Shown here one piece after another: positions 22,677 through 32,276 of a stretch of DNA of 64,000 nucleotides. Below the pieces are notes generated by a model. The model was not told the DNA's origin. It saw only the letters and a list, made by a program, of their open reading frames with translations, and ran no database searches. The DNA is from Limnobacter parvus (GTDB taxonomy: Bacteria > Pseudomonadota > Gammaproteobacteria > Burkholderiales > Burkholderiaceae_B). The stretch lies in the NCBI RefSeq assembly GCF_024623725.1, contig NZ_JANKHG010000018.1, positions 246,602-310,601 on the forward strand, written 5' to 3'. The number at the start of each line of letters is the position of its first letter. Within the stretch, counting starts at the first letter, position 1. A program made the position numbers and the translations under genes.

Positions 22677-22715
22677 GCCGACCTGTTTGAACAATTGGCA
22701 GTTCACAGGGTCGGC
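22677..22715. terminator. hairpin after LRR gene
   Basis: GCCGACCTGT (22677-22686) pairs with ACAGGGTCGGC (22705-22715) with one bulged base, giving a GC-rich stem with an 18-base loop followed by TAATTTGGGCTTT. It lies 12 bases after the LRR protein stop and 16 bases before the convergent DUF3567 stop. The T-rich tail is weak, so this is a probable but not certain terminator. Confidence 0.45.
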
Positions 22716-22730
22716 TAATTTGGGCTTTAA

Positions 22731-22979
22731 TTAGTGCAAAGTAACAGGATGCTGCATCCAGGGTTTGTAGCCTTCAATAAAGGCTTCAATGTCGTCGATA
22801 TCGGGTTCTTGGGCGGCAAGGTATTTCACCTCTTCGCGGAATCGTTCAGCCGCATCGCCCTGTAAAAACAGTTCACGCTGATTGTTCTTGTCCACGATTT
22901 CAATGCCAAGGCTGGGTTGCCCCTCGCTCATGACCAAATCCACCACACAGTAAAAGGGGCTATCAATCATCATTAACAT
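22731..22979 (-). CDS. DUF3567 family protein
   Basis: This 82-residue protein matches DUF3567 (BTH_I0359-like): the opening MIDSPFYCVVDLVM, the strand GIEIVDKNNQRELFLQGDAAERF, and the acidic helical end AQEPDIDDIEAFIEGYKPWM. The family is nearly restricted to Betaproteobacteria and has no known function. GGAGG lies six bases upstream of the ATG at 22979. The gene is single, and its promoter region faces away from the CobW-like gene that ends at 23063. Confidence 0.85.
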   Translation of the reverse strand: MLMMIDSPFYCVVDLVMSEGQPSLGIEIVDKNNQRELFLQGDAAERFREEVKYLAAQEPDIDDIEAFIEGYKPWMQHPVTLH

Positions 22980-23062
22980 CGCAAACCTCCAAATAATACT
23001 TTCAGGTTGAATATGGTGATCTATCTAGCAATTTCAAGGCCACGCACCGGGCGTTGAACCCC

Positions 23063-23470
23063 CTAAGCAACTTCCTCCACAAGAGTTATATCGGCAAACC
23101 AGTCATTCCATTGAGGCTCTTTCAATAACTTTAACACTTGCTCAGGATGACTTTGGCTTTCCAGTTCGACTAACAATACATTCGGTTGGTTCAATCTTAA
23201 GGTACGAGCAAGGTGGGTTGTAAGCACCAATTTGGAGGAACAACACAAGCAACCCGGGCTTAAGCGAAGCACATGTATGCCACGTGCCTTGCGATCTTCA
23301 TCTGCACGAAACAGCTCAGCCTGCACTTGCACAGATGCACGCGAAAATATCTCAGCACTGGCCATCACGGTGATTTTGCCAGCGCCTGCTTGCTCAGCCA
23401 GCAATTGTTCAATTCGACGGGCACGGTATTCCGGATTTCGACCATGCACCAGGAAAGCGTGTGTTTTCAT
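23063..23470 (-). CDS. CobW-like CxxCC fragment protein without P-loop
   Basis: This 135-residue protein has the segment LRLSPGCLCCSSKLVLTTHL (about residue 70), followed by NVLLVELESQSHPEQVLKLL. This closely resembles the GCxCC metal-binding loop and following strand of the CobW/COG0523 GTPases. The P-loop that should precede it is absent: the N-terminus reads THAFLVHGRNPEYRARRIEQ, with no GxxGxGK[ST]. The protein is thus likely a metal-binding relative that does not bind GTP. Its ATG (23470) overlaps the trkH stop (ATGA), so it is coupled to the potassium transporter. The upstream in-frame ATG at 23548 is inside trkH and was not used. Confidence 0.6.
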   Translation of the reverse strand: MKTHAFLVHGRNPEYRARRIEQLLAEQAGAGKITVMASAEIFSRASVQVQAELFRADEDRKARGIHVLRLSPGCLCCSSKLVLTTHLARTLRLNQPNVLLVELESQSHPEQVLKLLKEPQWNDWFADITLVEEVA

Positions 23471-24927
23471 TTCCGCCAGAAAGCCGGAGTAAACAGCACC
23501 AGGATGGTGAACATTTCCAGGCGACCCAGCAACATGGCAAATGAACACACCCAGGTTTGAAAAGTACCCAATGCAGAATAATTGTCAACCGGACCAAAAT
23601 TGCCCAGCGCGGGGCCCAGGTTGTTGATCATAGCAATGCCGGTGGTCAAGGCTGAAACTGGATCCAGCCCGGTGAAGATAAACAGCATCGTGATGGTGAT
23701 CACACTCATGCCGTACATCAACATGAAAGCCAGCACACCAAAAATAACCTGTGAACTGACGGCAGAGCCCCGTATACGAACAGGGTTAATGGCGCGCGGG
23801 TGCAGAATACGCGACAACTCGCCTATGGCATGTTTGAACAGAATAACCGCGCGCAACATTTTGATGCCGCCGCCTGTTGAGCCCGCTGCGGTTGCAAACA
23901 TACTTAAAAAAATCATTAGCAAAGGGGCAAACAATGGCCACTGGCCGTAATCAGTGTTTGCATAACCAGTGGTGGTGGCCACCGACACGGTGTTGAACAA
24001 AGCGTAACGAAACGCCTCGCTGAAAGTGGTGTATTCCTGGTGCGCCAGCAAGTACACCGTGATCAACAGCACCGCGCCAATGATCAACATGAAGAACCAT
24101 TTCGCTTCCGGGCAATTCACATAGGGGCGAAAAGACTTGCCACGCCAAGCCAAAAAGTGGATGGAGAAGTTCACTGCAGCGATCATCATGAAGACCACCG
24201 CCACCATTTCAATTGCGGCTGAATCGAAGTATGCGTAGCTGTCGTCGTGCGATGAAAACCCGGACAATGACACAGTGGTACCCGTGTGCAAAAATGCATC
24301 CAGCCAAGTCATGCCCGCGAGTTTGTAGCTGATTGCACACGCCACCGACAACATGAAGTACACCATGTAAAGCGACTTGGCGGTTTCCGTAATTCTGGGG
24401 GTTAGTTTGCTGTCTTTCATTGGACCGGGGGTTTCGGCCTTGAACACTTGCGAACCGCCCACGCCCAGCAAAGGCAAAATGGCAACGGCCAACACCAGAA
24501 TGCCCATGCCCCCCATCCACGACAACAGGTGTCGCCATATGTTAATACTGGCGGGCATGTCATCCAAACCACTCAGCACGGTTGCACCCGTGGTGGTCAG
24601 TGCCGACACCATTTCAAAGTAAGCATCCGTGACGCTGAGGTCTTCGAAGAACAACAGCATGGGAATGGTGGCAAATGCAGGTAGACCGGACCACACTGTG
24701 GAGACCAACAGAAATCCGTCACGCGGCTGAAGTTCACGCCTGAAGCTGCGGGTTAACAAATGGGCAGCCACGCCGATTCCGAAAGTGATCAGAAAACCAA
24801 TACCAAAGGCCCGCACCGTGGGCTCGCCGGTGATGAAGGCATAGGTCAACGGCACCAGAAAAGCCACTGAGAACAATGCCACGGCAAAACCCAATACACC
24901 CAGCACTGGAAACAGGGAATTCCTCAT
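23467..24927 (-). CDS. trkH: Trk potassium uptake protein TrkH
   Basis: This 486-residue protein is a full-length TrkH, the K+-translocating subunit in the inner membrane. The four pore-loop selectivity regions are visible: SALTTTGATVLSGLDDMP, FLHTGTTVSLSGFSSHD, FNTVSVATTTGYANTDYG, and SALTTGIAMINNLGPALGNFGP. Gly residues in TTG, SG, TTGY and NNLGP mark the filter. It works with TrkA, whose gene lies 15 bases upstream in the same operon. The last bases overlap the start of the CobW-like gene. Confidence 0.95.
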   Translation of the reverse strand: MRNSLFPVLGVLGFAVALFSVAFLVPLTYAFITGEPTVRAFGIGFLITFGIGVAAHLLTRSFRRELQPRDGFLLVSTVWSGLPAFATIPMLLFFEDLSVTDAYFEMVSALTTTGATVLSGLDDMPASINIWRHLLSWMGGMGILVLAVAILPLLGVGGSQVFKAETPGPMKDSKLTPRITETAKSLYMVYFMLSVACAISYKLAGMTWLDAFLHTGTTVSLSGFSSHDDSYAYFDSAAIEMVAVVFMMIAAVNFSIHFLAWRGKSFRPYVNCPEAKWFFMLIIGAVLLITVYLLAHQEYTTFSEAFRYALFNTVSVATTTGYANTDYGQWPLFAPLLMIFLSMFATAAGSTGGGIKMLRAVILFKHAIGELSRILHPRAINPVRIRGSAVSSQVIFGVLAFMLMYGMSVITITMLFIFTGLDPVSALTTGIAMINNLGPALGNFGPVDNYSALGTFQTWVCSFAMLLGRLEMFTILVLFTPAFWRK

Positions 24928-24942
24928 GCCGAGCGCACCACT

Positions 24943-26319
24943 TTAAATGAACCCCACGCCGACCTGGAACAGCTTTTCAACTTGCGGCACCAGCTTGCGG
25001 TTTTCTACAAAAGTAATGATGTGGTCTTCCGGTTCAATCACCGTGTCGTGGTGCGCCATAATGACTTGTTCGCCCCGAACAATTGCGCCGATCACGGCAC
25101 CCTTGGGCATGTCGATTTTATCGATTGAACGGCCCACAACCTTGGATGATTTTGAATCGCCATGGGCAATGCTTTCAATGGCCTCAGCCACACCGCGACG
25201 CAACCTGTGAACAGCCACCACGTCGCCACGGCGAATGTGTTTCAGCAGTTCACTCAGCGTGGCATTGGACGGCGCCAAAGCAATGTCAATTTGGCCACCC
25301 TGCACCAGTTCGGCATACACCTTGCGCTGAATCAGCGCGATAACGCGGCGGGCGCCCATGCGTTTGGCCAGCAACGATGACATGATGTTGTTCTCATCGT
25401 CATTCGTCAGCGCAATAAAAGTATCCACGTCTTGCACGTTCTCTTCGGCGAGCAGGTCTTCATCTGTGGCATCGCCATACAGCACCAAAGTGCGCGAGCC
25501 CAATTGGTTGGCCAGGTCTTCGCAACGCTTGCGATCAGAATCAATTACCTTCACCTGGTAATTGTCTTCCAGGCTTTTGGCAAGGCGAAGGCCAATGTTG
25601 CCACCGCCGGCAATCATGACTTTCGTGACCGGTTTGGACATGCGGCGAAGTTCAGACATGACCGTGCGAACATGCTCGGTGGCGGACAAGCAAAACACCT
25701 CGTCGCCGGGCTGAATCATGGTGTAGCCCTCAACGGCCACAGGCTGGTTTTCGCGGAACAGGGCAACAATTCGAACATCCACTTTGGGAAGGTGTTTACG
25801 AATGTCTTCGATGGGGTGTGAAACCAAAGGGCCGCCTGCATAAGCACGAACAGACACCAAAGTAACCTTGCCGTCGGCAAATTCAAGCACCTGCAGGGCG
25901 TCGGGAAATTCAATCAACCTTTCAAGGTGATCGGTTACGCTTTGTTCGGGGCAAATGACATGGTCAACATTGAAACCATCGTCGCCGTGCAGGTTGGCCT
26001 GTTCCATCATTTCAGGCGAACGAACCCGCGCAATTCGGCGGGGTACATTGAACATCAAGGCGGCCATGCGGCAGGCGACCAAATTGGTTTCATCGCTGCG
26101 TGTTACAGCCACCAACATGTCGGCGTCTTCCGCACCAGCTTGTTTCAACACCCGTGGTAAAGCGCCGTTGCCCGCTATGGTGCGCAGGTCGTGACGATCT
26201 TGAAGGTCGGCCAACACCTTGGGGTCTGGGTCAATCAGGGTGATGTCGTTGTGTTCGGACACCAGGCTTTCTGCGAGGCTTGACCCCACGCGCCCGGCAC
26301 CGACGATGATAATTTTCAT
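24943..26319 (-). CDS. trkA: Trk potassium regulator TrkA
   Basis: This 458-residue cytoplasmic protein has two repeats, each a Rossmann RCK-N domain and an RCK-C domain. The first begins MKIIIVGAGRVGSSLAESL and the second VMIAGGGNIGLRLAKSLED near residue 230. The Gly-rich loops bind NAD(H) and ATP and gate TrkH. The start overlaps the end of the NtrX-like gene by four bases (ATGA), placing trkA and trkH in the same transcript as the NtrY-type two-component system. Confidence 0.95.
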   Translation of the reverse strand: MKIIIVGAGRVGSSLAESLVSEHNDITLIDPDPKVLADLQDRHDLRTIAGNGALPRVLKQAGAEDADMLVAVTRSDETNLVACRMAALMFNVPRRIARVRSPEMMEQANLHGDDGFNVDHVICPEQSVTDHLERLIEFPDALQVLEFADGKVTLVSVRAYAGGPLVSHPIEDIRKHLPKVDVRIVALFRENQPVAVEGYTMIQPGDEVFCLSATEHVRTVMSELRRMSKPVTKVMIAGGGNIGLRLAKSLEDNYQVKVIDSDRKRCEDLANQLGSRTLVLYGDATDEDLLAEENVQDVDTFIALTNDDENNIMSSLLAKRMGARRVIALIQRKVYAELVQGGQIDIALAPSNATLSELLKHIRRGDVVAVHRLRRGVAEAIESIAHGDSKSSKVVGRSIDKIDMPKGAVIGAIVRGEQVIMAHHDTVIEPEDHIITFVENRKLVPQVEKLFQVGVGFI

Positions 26320-27038
26320 GCGATATTTTTTCGCGCTGTGCGGCCCACTTCAACGCCCAGTTGCTTCAGTTTTCGATACAAGTGGGTGCGTTCAATGCCC
26401 GTGCGCTCGGCGAGACGAGTCATGCTGCCGTTTTCCAGGCGCAAATGGTATTCGAAGTAAATGCGTTCAAATGAATCGCGTGCATCGCGCAGTTGGGCAT
26501 CCAGATCGAGCGTGGAAAGTTCTGCCAAGGCTTGGCCCAATGGGCTGGAATCGGGTGCAGATGAGGCACCTGCAGCACCTGCAATTAAACCTGCGCCACC
26601 ACCGTTCACCGTACCGGGGACACCGTTTGTTTTGGGCTGAGACTGCATCAAGGCGCGGGCCGATTGAACCATTTTTCCGCGGGCCAAGCCCTTTTCAACA
26701 GCGCCCAGCAGCTTCTGCAAGGAAATTGGTTTTTCCAGAAAATCAAGCGCACCAATGCGGGTGGCTTCTACCGCGGTGTCGATGGTGGCGTGGCCACTCA
26801 TCATGATGACCGGCATGGTCAACAGACCCTTCACTGACCATTCTTTCAACAGCGTCACGCCGTCTGTGTCGGGCATCCAGATGTCGAGCAGCACCAAGTC
26901 TGGTTGTTCCTGGTCGCGAAGCGTTCGTGCCTGACTCGCATTTTCTGCAAGCAGCACGGCATGCCCTTCGTCTCCCAGGATTTCAGATAAAAGTTCTCGA
27001 ATTCCAATTTCGTCATCAACAACGAGAATGGTCGCCAT
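26316..27038 (-). CDS. ntrX: NtrX-like response regulator lacking AAA+ domain
   Basis: This 240-residue regulator has an N-terminal receiver (ILVVDDEIGIRELLSEILGD; phospho-Asp in LVLLDIWMPDTDG) and a C-terminal Fis-type helix-turn-helix (RLENGSMTRLAERTGIERTH, LYRKLKQLGVEV). The receiver and tail are like NtrX, but the central sigma-54 AAA+ domain (about 240 residues) is absent. It is replaced by a Gly/Ala/Ser/Pro-rich linker of about 40 residues. Such a protein cannot drive sigma-54 promoters by ATP hydrolysis, so it probably acts by direct activation or repression. It lies 17 bases after ntrY and overlaps trkA. Confidence 0.87.
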   Translation of the reverse strand: MATILVVDDEIGIRELLSEILGDEGHAVLLAENASQARTLRDQEQPDLVLLDIWMPDTDGVTLLKEWSVKGLLTMPVIMMSGHATIDTAVEATRIGALDFLEKPISLQKLLGAVEKGLARGKMVQSARALMQSQPKTNGVPGTVNGGGAGLIAGAAGASSAPDSSPLGQALAELSTLDLDAQLRDARDSFERIYFEYHLRLENGSMTRLAERTGIERTHLYRKLKQLGVEVGRTARKNIA

Positions 27039-27055
27039 GTTAGAGAGTTCCTTCT

Positions 27056-29329
27056 TTATGCGGCCTGACTATGTTCAGCATTGTTCAAGGCGTCTTGCAA
27101 CACGGGGAAGGTTAACTCCACCGCTGCACCAACAACCCGCCCTTGTGCATCTACCCTGTTTCGAATGGCAATACGTGCTTTGTGTTCATCTGCGATTTTG
27201 CGCACAATCGCCAATCCCAAACCAGTGCCTTTGGTTTTGGTGGTGATATAGGGCTCGAACGCTTTCGCCAACAAATCCGGATTAAAGCCCGGCCCGTTGT
27301 CTGCCACCACCAACTTCACACCCACCAGGTGATCGTGTTCGCCTTCAGGCGCTTTCAATCCTTCGGTGCGCAACTCAACTCGCGGCGCGGCGCAATCAAC
27401 ACATGCGTCCAATGCATTTTGCAACAAATTATGGATCACTTGGCGAAGCTGCGACGAATCTCCAGCAACCAGCGGCAAATTTTCAGTTAATTTAGGCACG
27501 AATCGCGATTCCGTCTGTTCGTCAATACCCACATGCACATCGTACAGTGCCAGTACGTCCACCACCAAGTCGTTCAAATCAAGCGGCTTTAAATCGGCAG
27601 GTGGCAAGCGCGCATAATCACGAAAATCATTCACCAAGCGCTTCAACGATTCAACCTGATTCACGATGGTGCGTGTGGCGCGAAGCAAAATGCCCGATTC
27701 CGGTTCTTCGAGCTTGTCGGCCAGCTTCATTTGCAAACGTTCAGCCGAAAGCTGAATTGGGGTCAGCGGGTTTTTGATTTCATGCGCCAAGCGACGCGCT
27801 ACTTCACCCCAAGCCGCAGTGCGTTGGGCGGAAATCAGCGCTGTAATGTCGTCGCACACCAGCACGTAACCGGCTTTTTCGCCGGGCAAACGCGAGCCTC
27901 GAACCAAAATGGATTTGGAGCTTTGCGAATCAAAGGCGCGCGGAATTTCAAGCTGTTTTTGCCAAATTCCACTTTCCTCACTGTCGGTGCCCTGATTGTC
28001 GGCCACACTGGCACGCACTGCCATGGCGAAGCCTTCAAGGCCGGGCATGTCGTCCAGCGGGTGACCCTGGTTTTCAGCCAGGGAACGGTCAAAAATTCTC
28101 AGCGCGCCATCGTTGTACATCTTCAAGCGCAGTTTGTGGTCCAGCACCAGCACGCCTGCCGACAAACTGGTCAGCAAACTTTGAAGAAAATCATTGTTGG
28201 CTGCCAGTTGATTTTGGTTGGCTTGCAAGCGGCGTTGCGCTTCCGACAACTGCCGGGTCATGGTGTTGAAAGAATCGACAAGTTCACGCAATTCATCGTC
28301 CGCGTTCACGGGCTGCATGGTCTTGAAATTGCCACTGGCCAATGCTTTTGTGCCTTCAGCCAGCCACAACAGGGGCGATGACAAACGCGATGACAACCAG
28401 AACGCCGCGGCCACCGACACAAAAACCGTAAGCAACAATGCCAGCGTTAGCGTGATGCCGTAAATTTTCCGCAAGCCAGAACGCGACAGCTGCAATTCCT
28501 GGTAATCGCGGTACACACTTTGCACAGCGTTGGCGCGCTGGGAAAGGGTATCTGGCACGGGGTGCATGATTTGCACATAGCGCTGACCCAGATCAAAGCT
28601 GGTCAAGGGTGGTGCAATCGGCACCACCACTCGCATGTAAAGGCGGCCATCGGGGTCATCCGGGTCGGGTTCAAGCTGCTGGAAAGGGCGAGTCATCAGC
28701 GCCTGGCGCAACATCACCTGGGTGGGCATGCTGGGCAGCAAACTGTCCAGTTGCCCGCCGGAATTGCCCAGAATTTGTCCTGTTTCAGTCAGCAAGGTGA
28801 GTTCTTGCACATTGGCTGCATCGCGCAGGCGCGGCAGTTCCAGCAACTGCTCACTGGGTGTGGCGCGCGACAATTCGATCGAAATCGACTGCCCTTTCAA
28901 GGCCAGTTCGTTGATCAAGCTATCGAGTGCGGTTTGACCCAAGTTCAAACCCGATTCAAGCGCGCCATCCACCCGCACATCGAACCAGCTGTCGATACTT
29001 TTTGCCAGAAACTGCACTGACACCAAATACAAGACAAAGCCGGGTATCAAACCCATGAGTGCGAACGACAAAGACATGCGCAACATAAGGCGCGAGCCAA
29101 ACACACCGGCCCGGTAACGGCGCACCATGCGCACAATCAACAGTGCCAGAATACCAAACAGGCCAGCCGCAATTACGCCATTCAGGGTGATCAACAGCGG
29201 GTAATTGCTTTCAAAAAAATCGGTGTTTGACGAGGCGGAGGCCAACAAGAATAACAACACGCCACCCAGGCCACCCAGAATCAGCAGCGTGTAGCGCATC
29301 CACCGGGTATTTTCCAGCCAGGGGTTCAT
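27056..29329 (-). CDS. ntrY: NtrY-type sensor histidine kinase
   Basis: This 757-residue kinase has several N-terminal membrane helices and a periplasmic stretch. A HAMP-like region (WLSSRLSSPLLWLAEGTKAL) follows near residue 320, then a PAS-like region, then the HisKA box with the phospho-His in RRLAHEIKNPLTPIQLSAER. The HATPase boxes are HNLLQNALDAC, VADNGPGFN and [13 protein letters not shown]. This order matches NtrY, a nitrogen- and redox-related sensor. It pairs with the short NtrX-like regulator 17 bases downstream. Its start overlaps the DUF4390 stop by four bases (ATGA). Confidence 0.9.
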   Translation of the reverse strand: MNPWLENTRWMRYTLLILGGLGGVLLFLLASASSNTDFFESNYPLLITLNGVIAAGLFGILALLIVRMVRRYRAGVFGSRLMLRMSLSFALMGLIPGFVLYLVSVQFLAKSIDSWFDVRVDGALESGLNLGQTALDSLINELALKGQSISIELSRATPSEQLLELPRLRDAANVQELTLLTETGQILGNSGGQLDSLLPSMPTQVMLRQALMTRPFQQLEPDPDDPDGRLYMRVVVPIAPPLTSFDLGQRYVQIMHPVPDTLSQRANAVQSVYRDYQELQLSRSGLRKIYGITLTLALLLTVFVSVAAAFWLSSRLSSPLLWLAEGTKALASGNFKTMQPVNADDELRELVDSFNTMTRQLSEAQRRLQANQNQLAANNDFLQSLLTSLSAGVLVLDHKLRLKMYNDGALRIFDRSLAENQGHPLDDMPGLEGFAMAVRASVADNQGTDSEESGIWQKQLEIPRAFDSQSSKSILVRGSRLPGEKAGYVLVCDDITALISAQRTAAWGEVARRLAHEIKNPLTPIQLSAERLQMKLADKLEEPESGILLRATRTIVNQVESLKRLVNDFRDYARLPPADLKPLDLNDLVVDVLALYDVHVGIDEQTESRFVPKLTENLPLVAGDSSQLRQVIHNLLQNALDACVDCAAPRVELRTEGLKAPEGEHDHLVGVKLVVADNGPGFNPDLLAKAFEPYITTKTKGTGLGLAIVRKIADEHKARIAIRNRVDAQGRVVGAAVELTFPVLQDALNNAEHSQAA

Positions 29330-29946
29330 TTCCAGCTCTCGCGCTTGGGTGTGAACTCAAACACCAGCCATTCGGAGGATAAATCCCATTCGCTGTTTAC
29401 CAATGCACTGATTTGAAATGGTTTGGGCAGCTCGGTCAACAAAAGTCGGAAGCGCACCTGCGCCGTGTATGGCTGACCAATTTCAATTCGGTCGCGGGGA
29501 ATAACAGCCCAATCGCGCACCTTTACCATGTGTTGCATGGCGTCTTCAAGCGTGGGGGTGGTGTATGTGTTGTTGGGTGTCACCACCCTGTAGGTGCGGG
29601 TTAGGGCGTTGTAGGACAAATTCAGCGGGTAGGTCGTGTTGACCACCTCTTCGTCGATCCAGTACCAGCGCGATCGCATGAGCTGAAAATCAACTGTGAA
29701 TTGCAGAGGCAGGCCACGGTCCACTGCTTCACGCAGCTTAGGGCCCAGCTCAATCTGGAATTCGGCCGCAAGATTCCACGCAGCTGCCGAGGACGTAGGC
29801 TTGCCAGGCTCAAGCTTCACTGCAGTGACACGGGTAAGGGAATCCTGCTGCGCCACCGCCACAGCCAGAATGCACATGAGCAACAGACCCACCAGCCCGC
29901 GCAAAATGACATTCCATGACAAGGCGTGGGCCCAGCTAGATTTCAA
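29326..29946 (-). CDS. DUF4390 family exported protein
   Basis: This 206-residue protein matches DUF4390, found almost always between rsmB and ntrY in Betaproteobacteria. It has an N-terminal hydrophobic signal or anchor (VILRGLVGLLLMCILAVAVA, residues 13-32). A beta-rich mature part follows (AVDRGLPLQFTVDFQLMRSR, WYWIDEEVVN). It probably sits in the periplasm, possibly as a ligand-sensing partner of NtrY. The start is TTG at 29946, with GAGG seven bases upstream just after the rsmB stop. Confidence 0.82.
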   Translation of the reverse strand: MKSSWAHALSWNVILRGLVGLLLMCILAVAVAQQDSLTRVTAVKLEPGKPTSSAAAWNLAAEFQIELGPKLREAVDRGLPLQFTVDFQLMRSRWYWIDEEVVNTTYPLNLSYNALTRTYRVVTPNNTYTTPTLEDAMQHMVKVRDWAVIPRDRIEIGQPYTAQVRFRLLLTELPKPFQISALVNSEWDLSSEWLVFEFTPKRESWK

Positions 29947-29955
29947 GGCACATCC

Positions 29956-31323
29956 TCAACTGGTTGTAGATTTTTCGAACTTGGCGAAAAAGAAGCCGTC
30001 TGGAGACGAATCGAAACCTTGGTCGGGATTACCAGAAACCGTTGGCAACACCCAACCCGGCGCAGTTTGCGCCAGGGCGTCGGGGTGATTCTCTTGAAAA
30101 GCTTTTGCCAACAGGGGCCCCTCTTCAGGAAAGATGGAACAGGTCACCAGCAAAAGTGTACCGCCCGGCTTCAGGGTAGACCACAAGGCATTCAATATTT
30201 TGTGTTGAATCTGCGACAACTTGGCAATGTCATCGGGTCTGCGCAACCAGGGAATGTCGGGGTGGCGGCGAACCACGCCTGAACCGGTGCACGGCACGTC
30301 GGCCAAAATACCGTCGAAGGGCACGCCATCCCACCACGTATCCAGCAGTTCGGCCTGGGCCACTTTCAAGCGCAAATCCCACTGCCCGTTTAAAGTTGGG
30401 GCAATGCGGCGAATGTTGTCTTCGACACTGCCCAGGCGTTGGGGGTTGGAATCAAGGGCCACCAATTCAATGTCAGCCAGTTCCAGCAAATGGCCTGTTT
30501 TGCCGCCGGGGGCAGCGCATGCGTCCAGAATGCGTTGGCCGTTTTTGGGGTTCAACAGTTGCGAGGCCAGTTGCGCTGCGCTGTCTTGAACCGACACCTG
30601 ACCCAAATCAAAGCCGGGCAGTGAAGACACCGGCACGGGCTTGGCCAGCAACACACCCTGCTTGCCAATTAAGCTGGCTTGCATGCCTGCGACATTCAAC
30701 TGGTCTGCATATGCCTGTGGGGTGCTGGTTCGGCTGTTCACACGAACCACCAGCGGTGGGTGGCTTTGCGCCTGCGTCAAAATGGTTTCCCAGTGATCAG
30801 GGTGGCTGCTCTTCAGCTTTTCAACCCACCACACAGGCAATTTGTGTTGGGCCAGCGGGTCTTCCAGCGCTTTGGTGCGCCAAGTGTTGGCGTCGCGCAG
30901 GAAGTTGCGCAAGCAGGCATTGGCAAGCCCCTTGGCGCGGGCAAACTGCTCGCTGCCGGTGCAGGCATACACCATCTGATCGACCACGGTGTGGGCTGGG
31001 TACTTGGGATTTTTGTCGTCCCACAGCAGACCAAAGCCCAAGGCCATCAGTTCATTTAACGGTTCAGGGCTTAGCAGGGTTTTACCGCTGATCAAGCGCG
31101 TAAGCACTTGGCCCGGACCCAAATTGCGCATGCCGAAGTAGGCCAGGTCCTGAATGGCGCCCAGCGCCTGTGGGCTTTTTACGCCTTTGCTTTCCGCGGC
31201 CAATGCCTGGTCCAGCGACCGGCCTTCACGCAACACTCGGGTTAAAACGGCGGCGGCTTTTAAAAGGGCAAAAGCAAGGCTGGCTTCGGTAAGCTTGGGC
31301 GGGGTGCTGTGAACAGGCTTCAA
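29956..31323 (-). CDS. rsmB: 16S rRNA m5C967 methyltransferase RsmB
   Basis: This 455-residue enzyme has an N-terminal NusB-like RNA-binding domain (about 1-150) and a C-terminal SAM methyltransferase domain. The SAM loop is [17 protein letters not shown]. The two catalytic cysteines are in [17 protein letters not shown] (motif IV) and [11 protein letters not shown] (motif VI). It methylates C967 of 16S rRNA. The start is a TTG at 31323 whose last bases overlap the stop of htpX (TTGA). The gene is in the def-to-trkH block. Confidence 0.93.
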   Translation of the reverse strand: MKPVHSTPPKLTEASLAFALLKAAAVLTRVLREGRSLDQALAAESKGVKSPQALGAIQDLAYFGMRNLGPGQVLTRLISGKTLLSPEPLNELMALGFGLLWDDKNPKYPAHTVVDQMVYACTGSEQFARAKGLANACLRNFLRDANTWRTKALEDPLAQHKLPVWWVEKLKSSHPDHWETILTQAQSHPPLVVRVNSRTSTPQAYADQLNVAGMQASLIGKQGVLLAKPVPVSSLPGFDLGQVSVQDSAAQLASQLLNPKNGQRILDACAAPGGKTGHLLELADIELVALDSNPQRLGSVEDNIRRIAPTLNGQWDLRLKVAQAELLDTWWDGVPFDGILADVPCTGSGVVRRHPDIPWLRRPDDIAKLSQIQHKILNALWSTLKPGGTLLLVTCSIFPEEGPLLAKAFQENHPDALAQTAPGWVLPTVSGNPDQGFDSSPDGFFFAKFEKSTTS

Positions 31324-32180
31324 CGTGGGCCGCCAGTGGACTGGGCCAGTTCCATTAAGCGGCGAATGCGTTCTTCAGTGGGTGGGTGGGTTGAGAAAAG
31401 GCCTGCCATGCCTTTGCCTGACAGCGGGTTCATGATCATCATTTGAGCAGTTTCCGGATGCGCTTCGGTGGTACGGAACGGAATGCCTTTGGCATACCGT
31501 TGAATTTTGTCCAGTGCACTGGCCAGAGCCGCTGGGTCGCCACTGATTTCAGCGCCTCCGCGGTCGGCTTCGAACTCACGCGCACGGGAGATCGACATTT
31601 GAATCAGCGAGGCCGCCAAGGGCGCCAGAATGGCCAGCGCAATGCTGGCAATCGGATTCATGGGCTGGCCATTCTCGCCGCGACCACCAAAGAACAGGGC
31701 GAAATTGGCCAAAGCGGAAATAGCACCCGCCATGGTGGCTGAAATCGTTGAAATCAGGATGTCGCGGTGCTTCACGTGGGCCAATTCATGGGCCATCACG
31801 CCTCGCAATTCGCGTGCTGAAAGCACCTGCAAAATTCCAGTGGTTGCAGCCACGGCAGCATTCTCGGGATTGCGCCCGGTTGCAAACGCATTGGGGGCCT
31901 GGTCGTTAATCAGGTACACACGTGGCATGGGCAGGTCGGCGCGCTGCGCCAGCTCGGCCACCATGTTGTAGAACTCGGGCGCATTGCTGGCATCGACTTC
32001 CTTGGCCTTGTACATGCGCAAAACCATTTTGTCGGAAAACCAGTAGGCGCCAAAGTTCATGGCCAGAGCCACGCCCAAAGCCAGCAACATGCCGCCACGG
32101 CCACCCAACATGCCACCTAACACCAGAAACAGGGCGGTAATGGCCGCCATCAGCATGAAAGTTTTCATCCAGTTGTACAT
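31320..32180 (-). CDS. htpX: membrane zinc protease HtpX
   Basis: This 286-residue M48 metalloprotease of the inner membrane degrades misfolded membrane proteins. Two helices open the chain (about 5-45). The zinc site is [12 protein letters not shown], with the third ligand Glu in [16 protein letters not shown]. Two more helices lie between them (about 150-195). It carries the [13 protein letters not shown] end typical of HtpX. It precedes rsmB and overlaps it by four bases. It is separated from fmt by 96 bases that may hold a promoter. Confidence 0.95.
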   Translation of the reverse strand: MYNWMKTFMLMAAITALFLVLGGMLGGRGGMLLALGVALAMNFGAYWFSDKMVLRMYKAKEVDASNAPEFYNMVAELAQRADLPMPRVYLINDQAPNAFATGRNPENAAVAATTGILQVLSARELRGVMAHELAHVKHRDILISTISATMAGAISALANFALFFGGRGENGQPMNPIASIALAILAPLAASLIQMSISRAREFEADRGGAEISGDPAALASALDKIQRYAKGIPFRTTEAHPETAQMMIMNPLSGKGMAGLFSTHPPTEERIRRLMELAQSTGGPR

Positions 32181-32276
32181 GATTTTCGCTTCCCGACCGC
32201 GTTACGGCCTAGTGGTTTGAACAACTTAAAAATAAGGATTTTCTCTGCTTTTTCAAGCAAGTTTTCGAATACGCGA

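Noticed and set aside
30396-31091. Plus-strand ORF of 231 residues in rsmB
   Set aside because: It is rich in Cys, Trp and Pro with no domain and is antisense to intact RsmB motifs.
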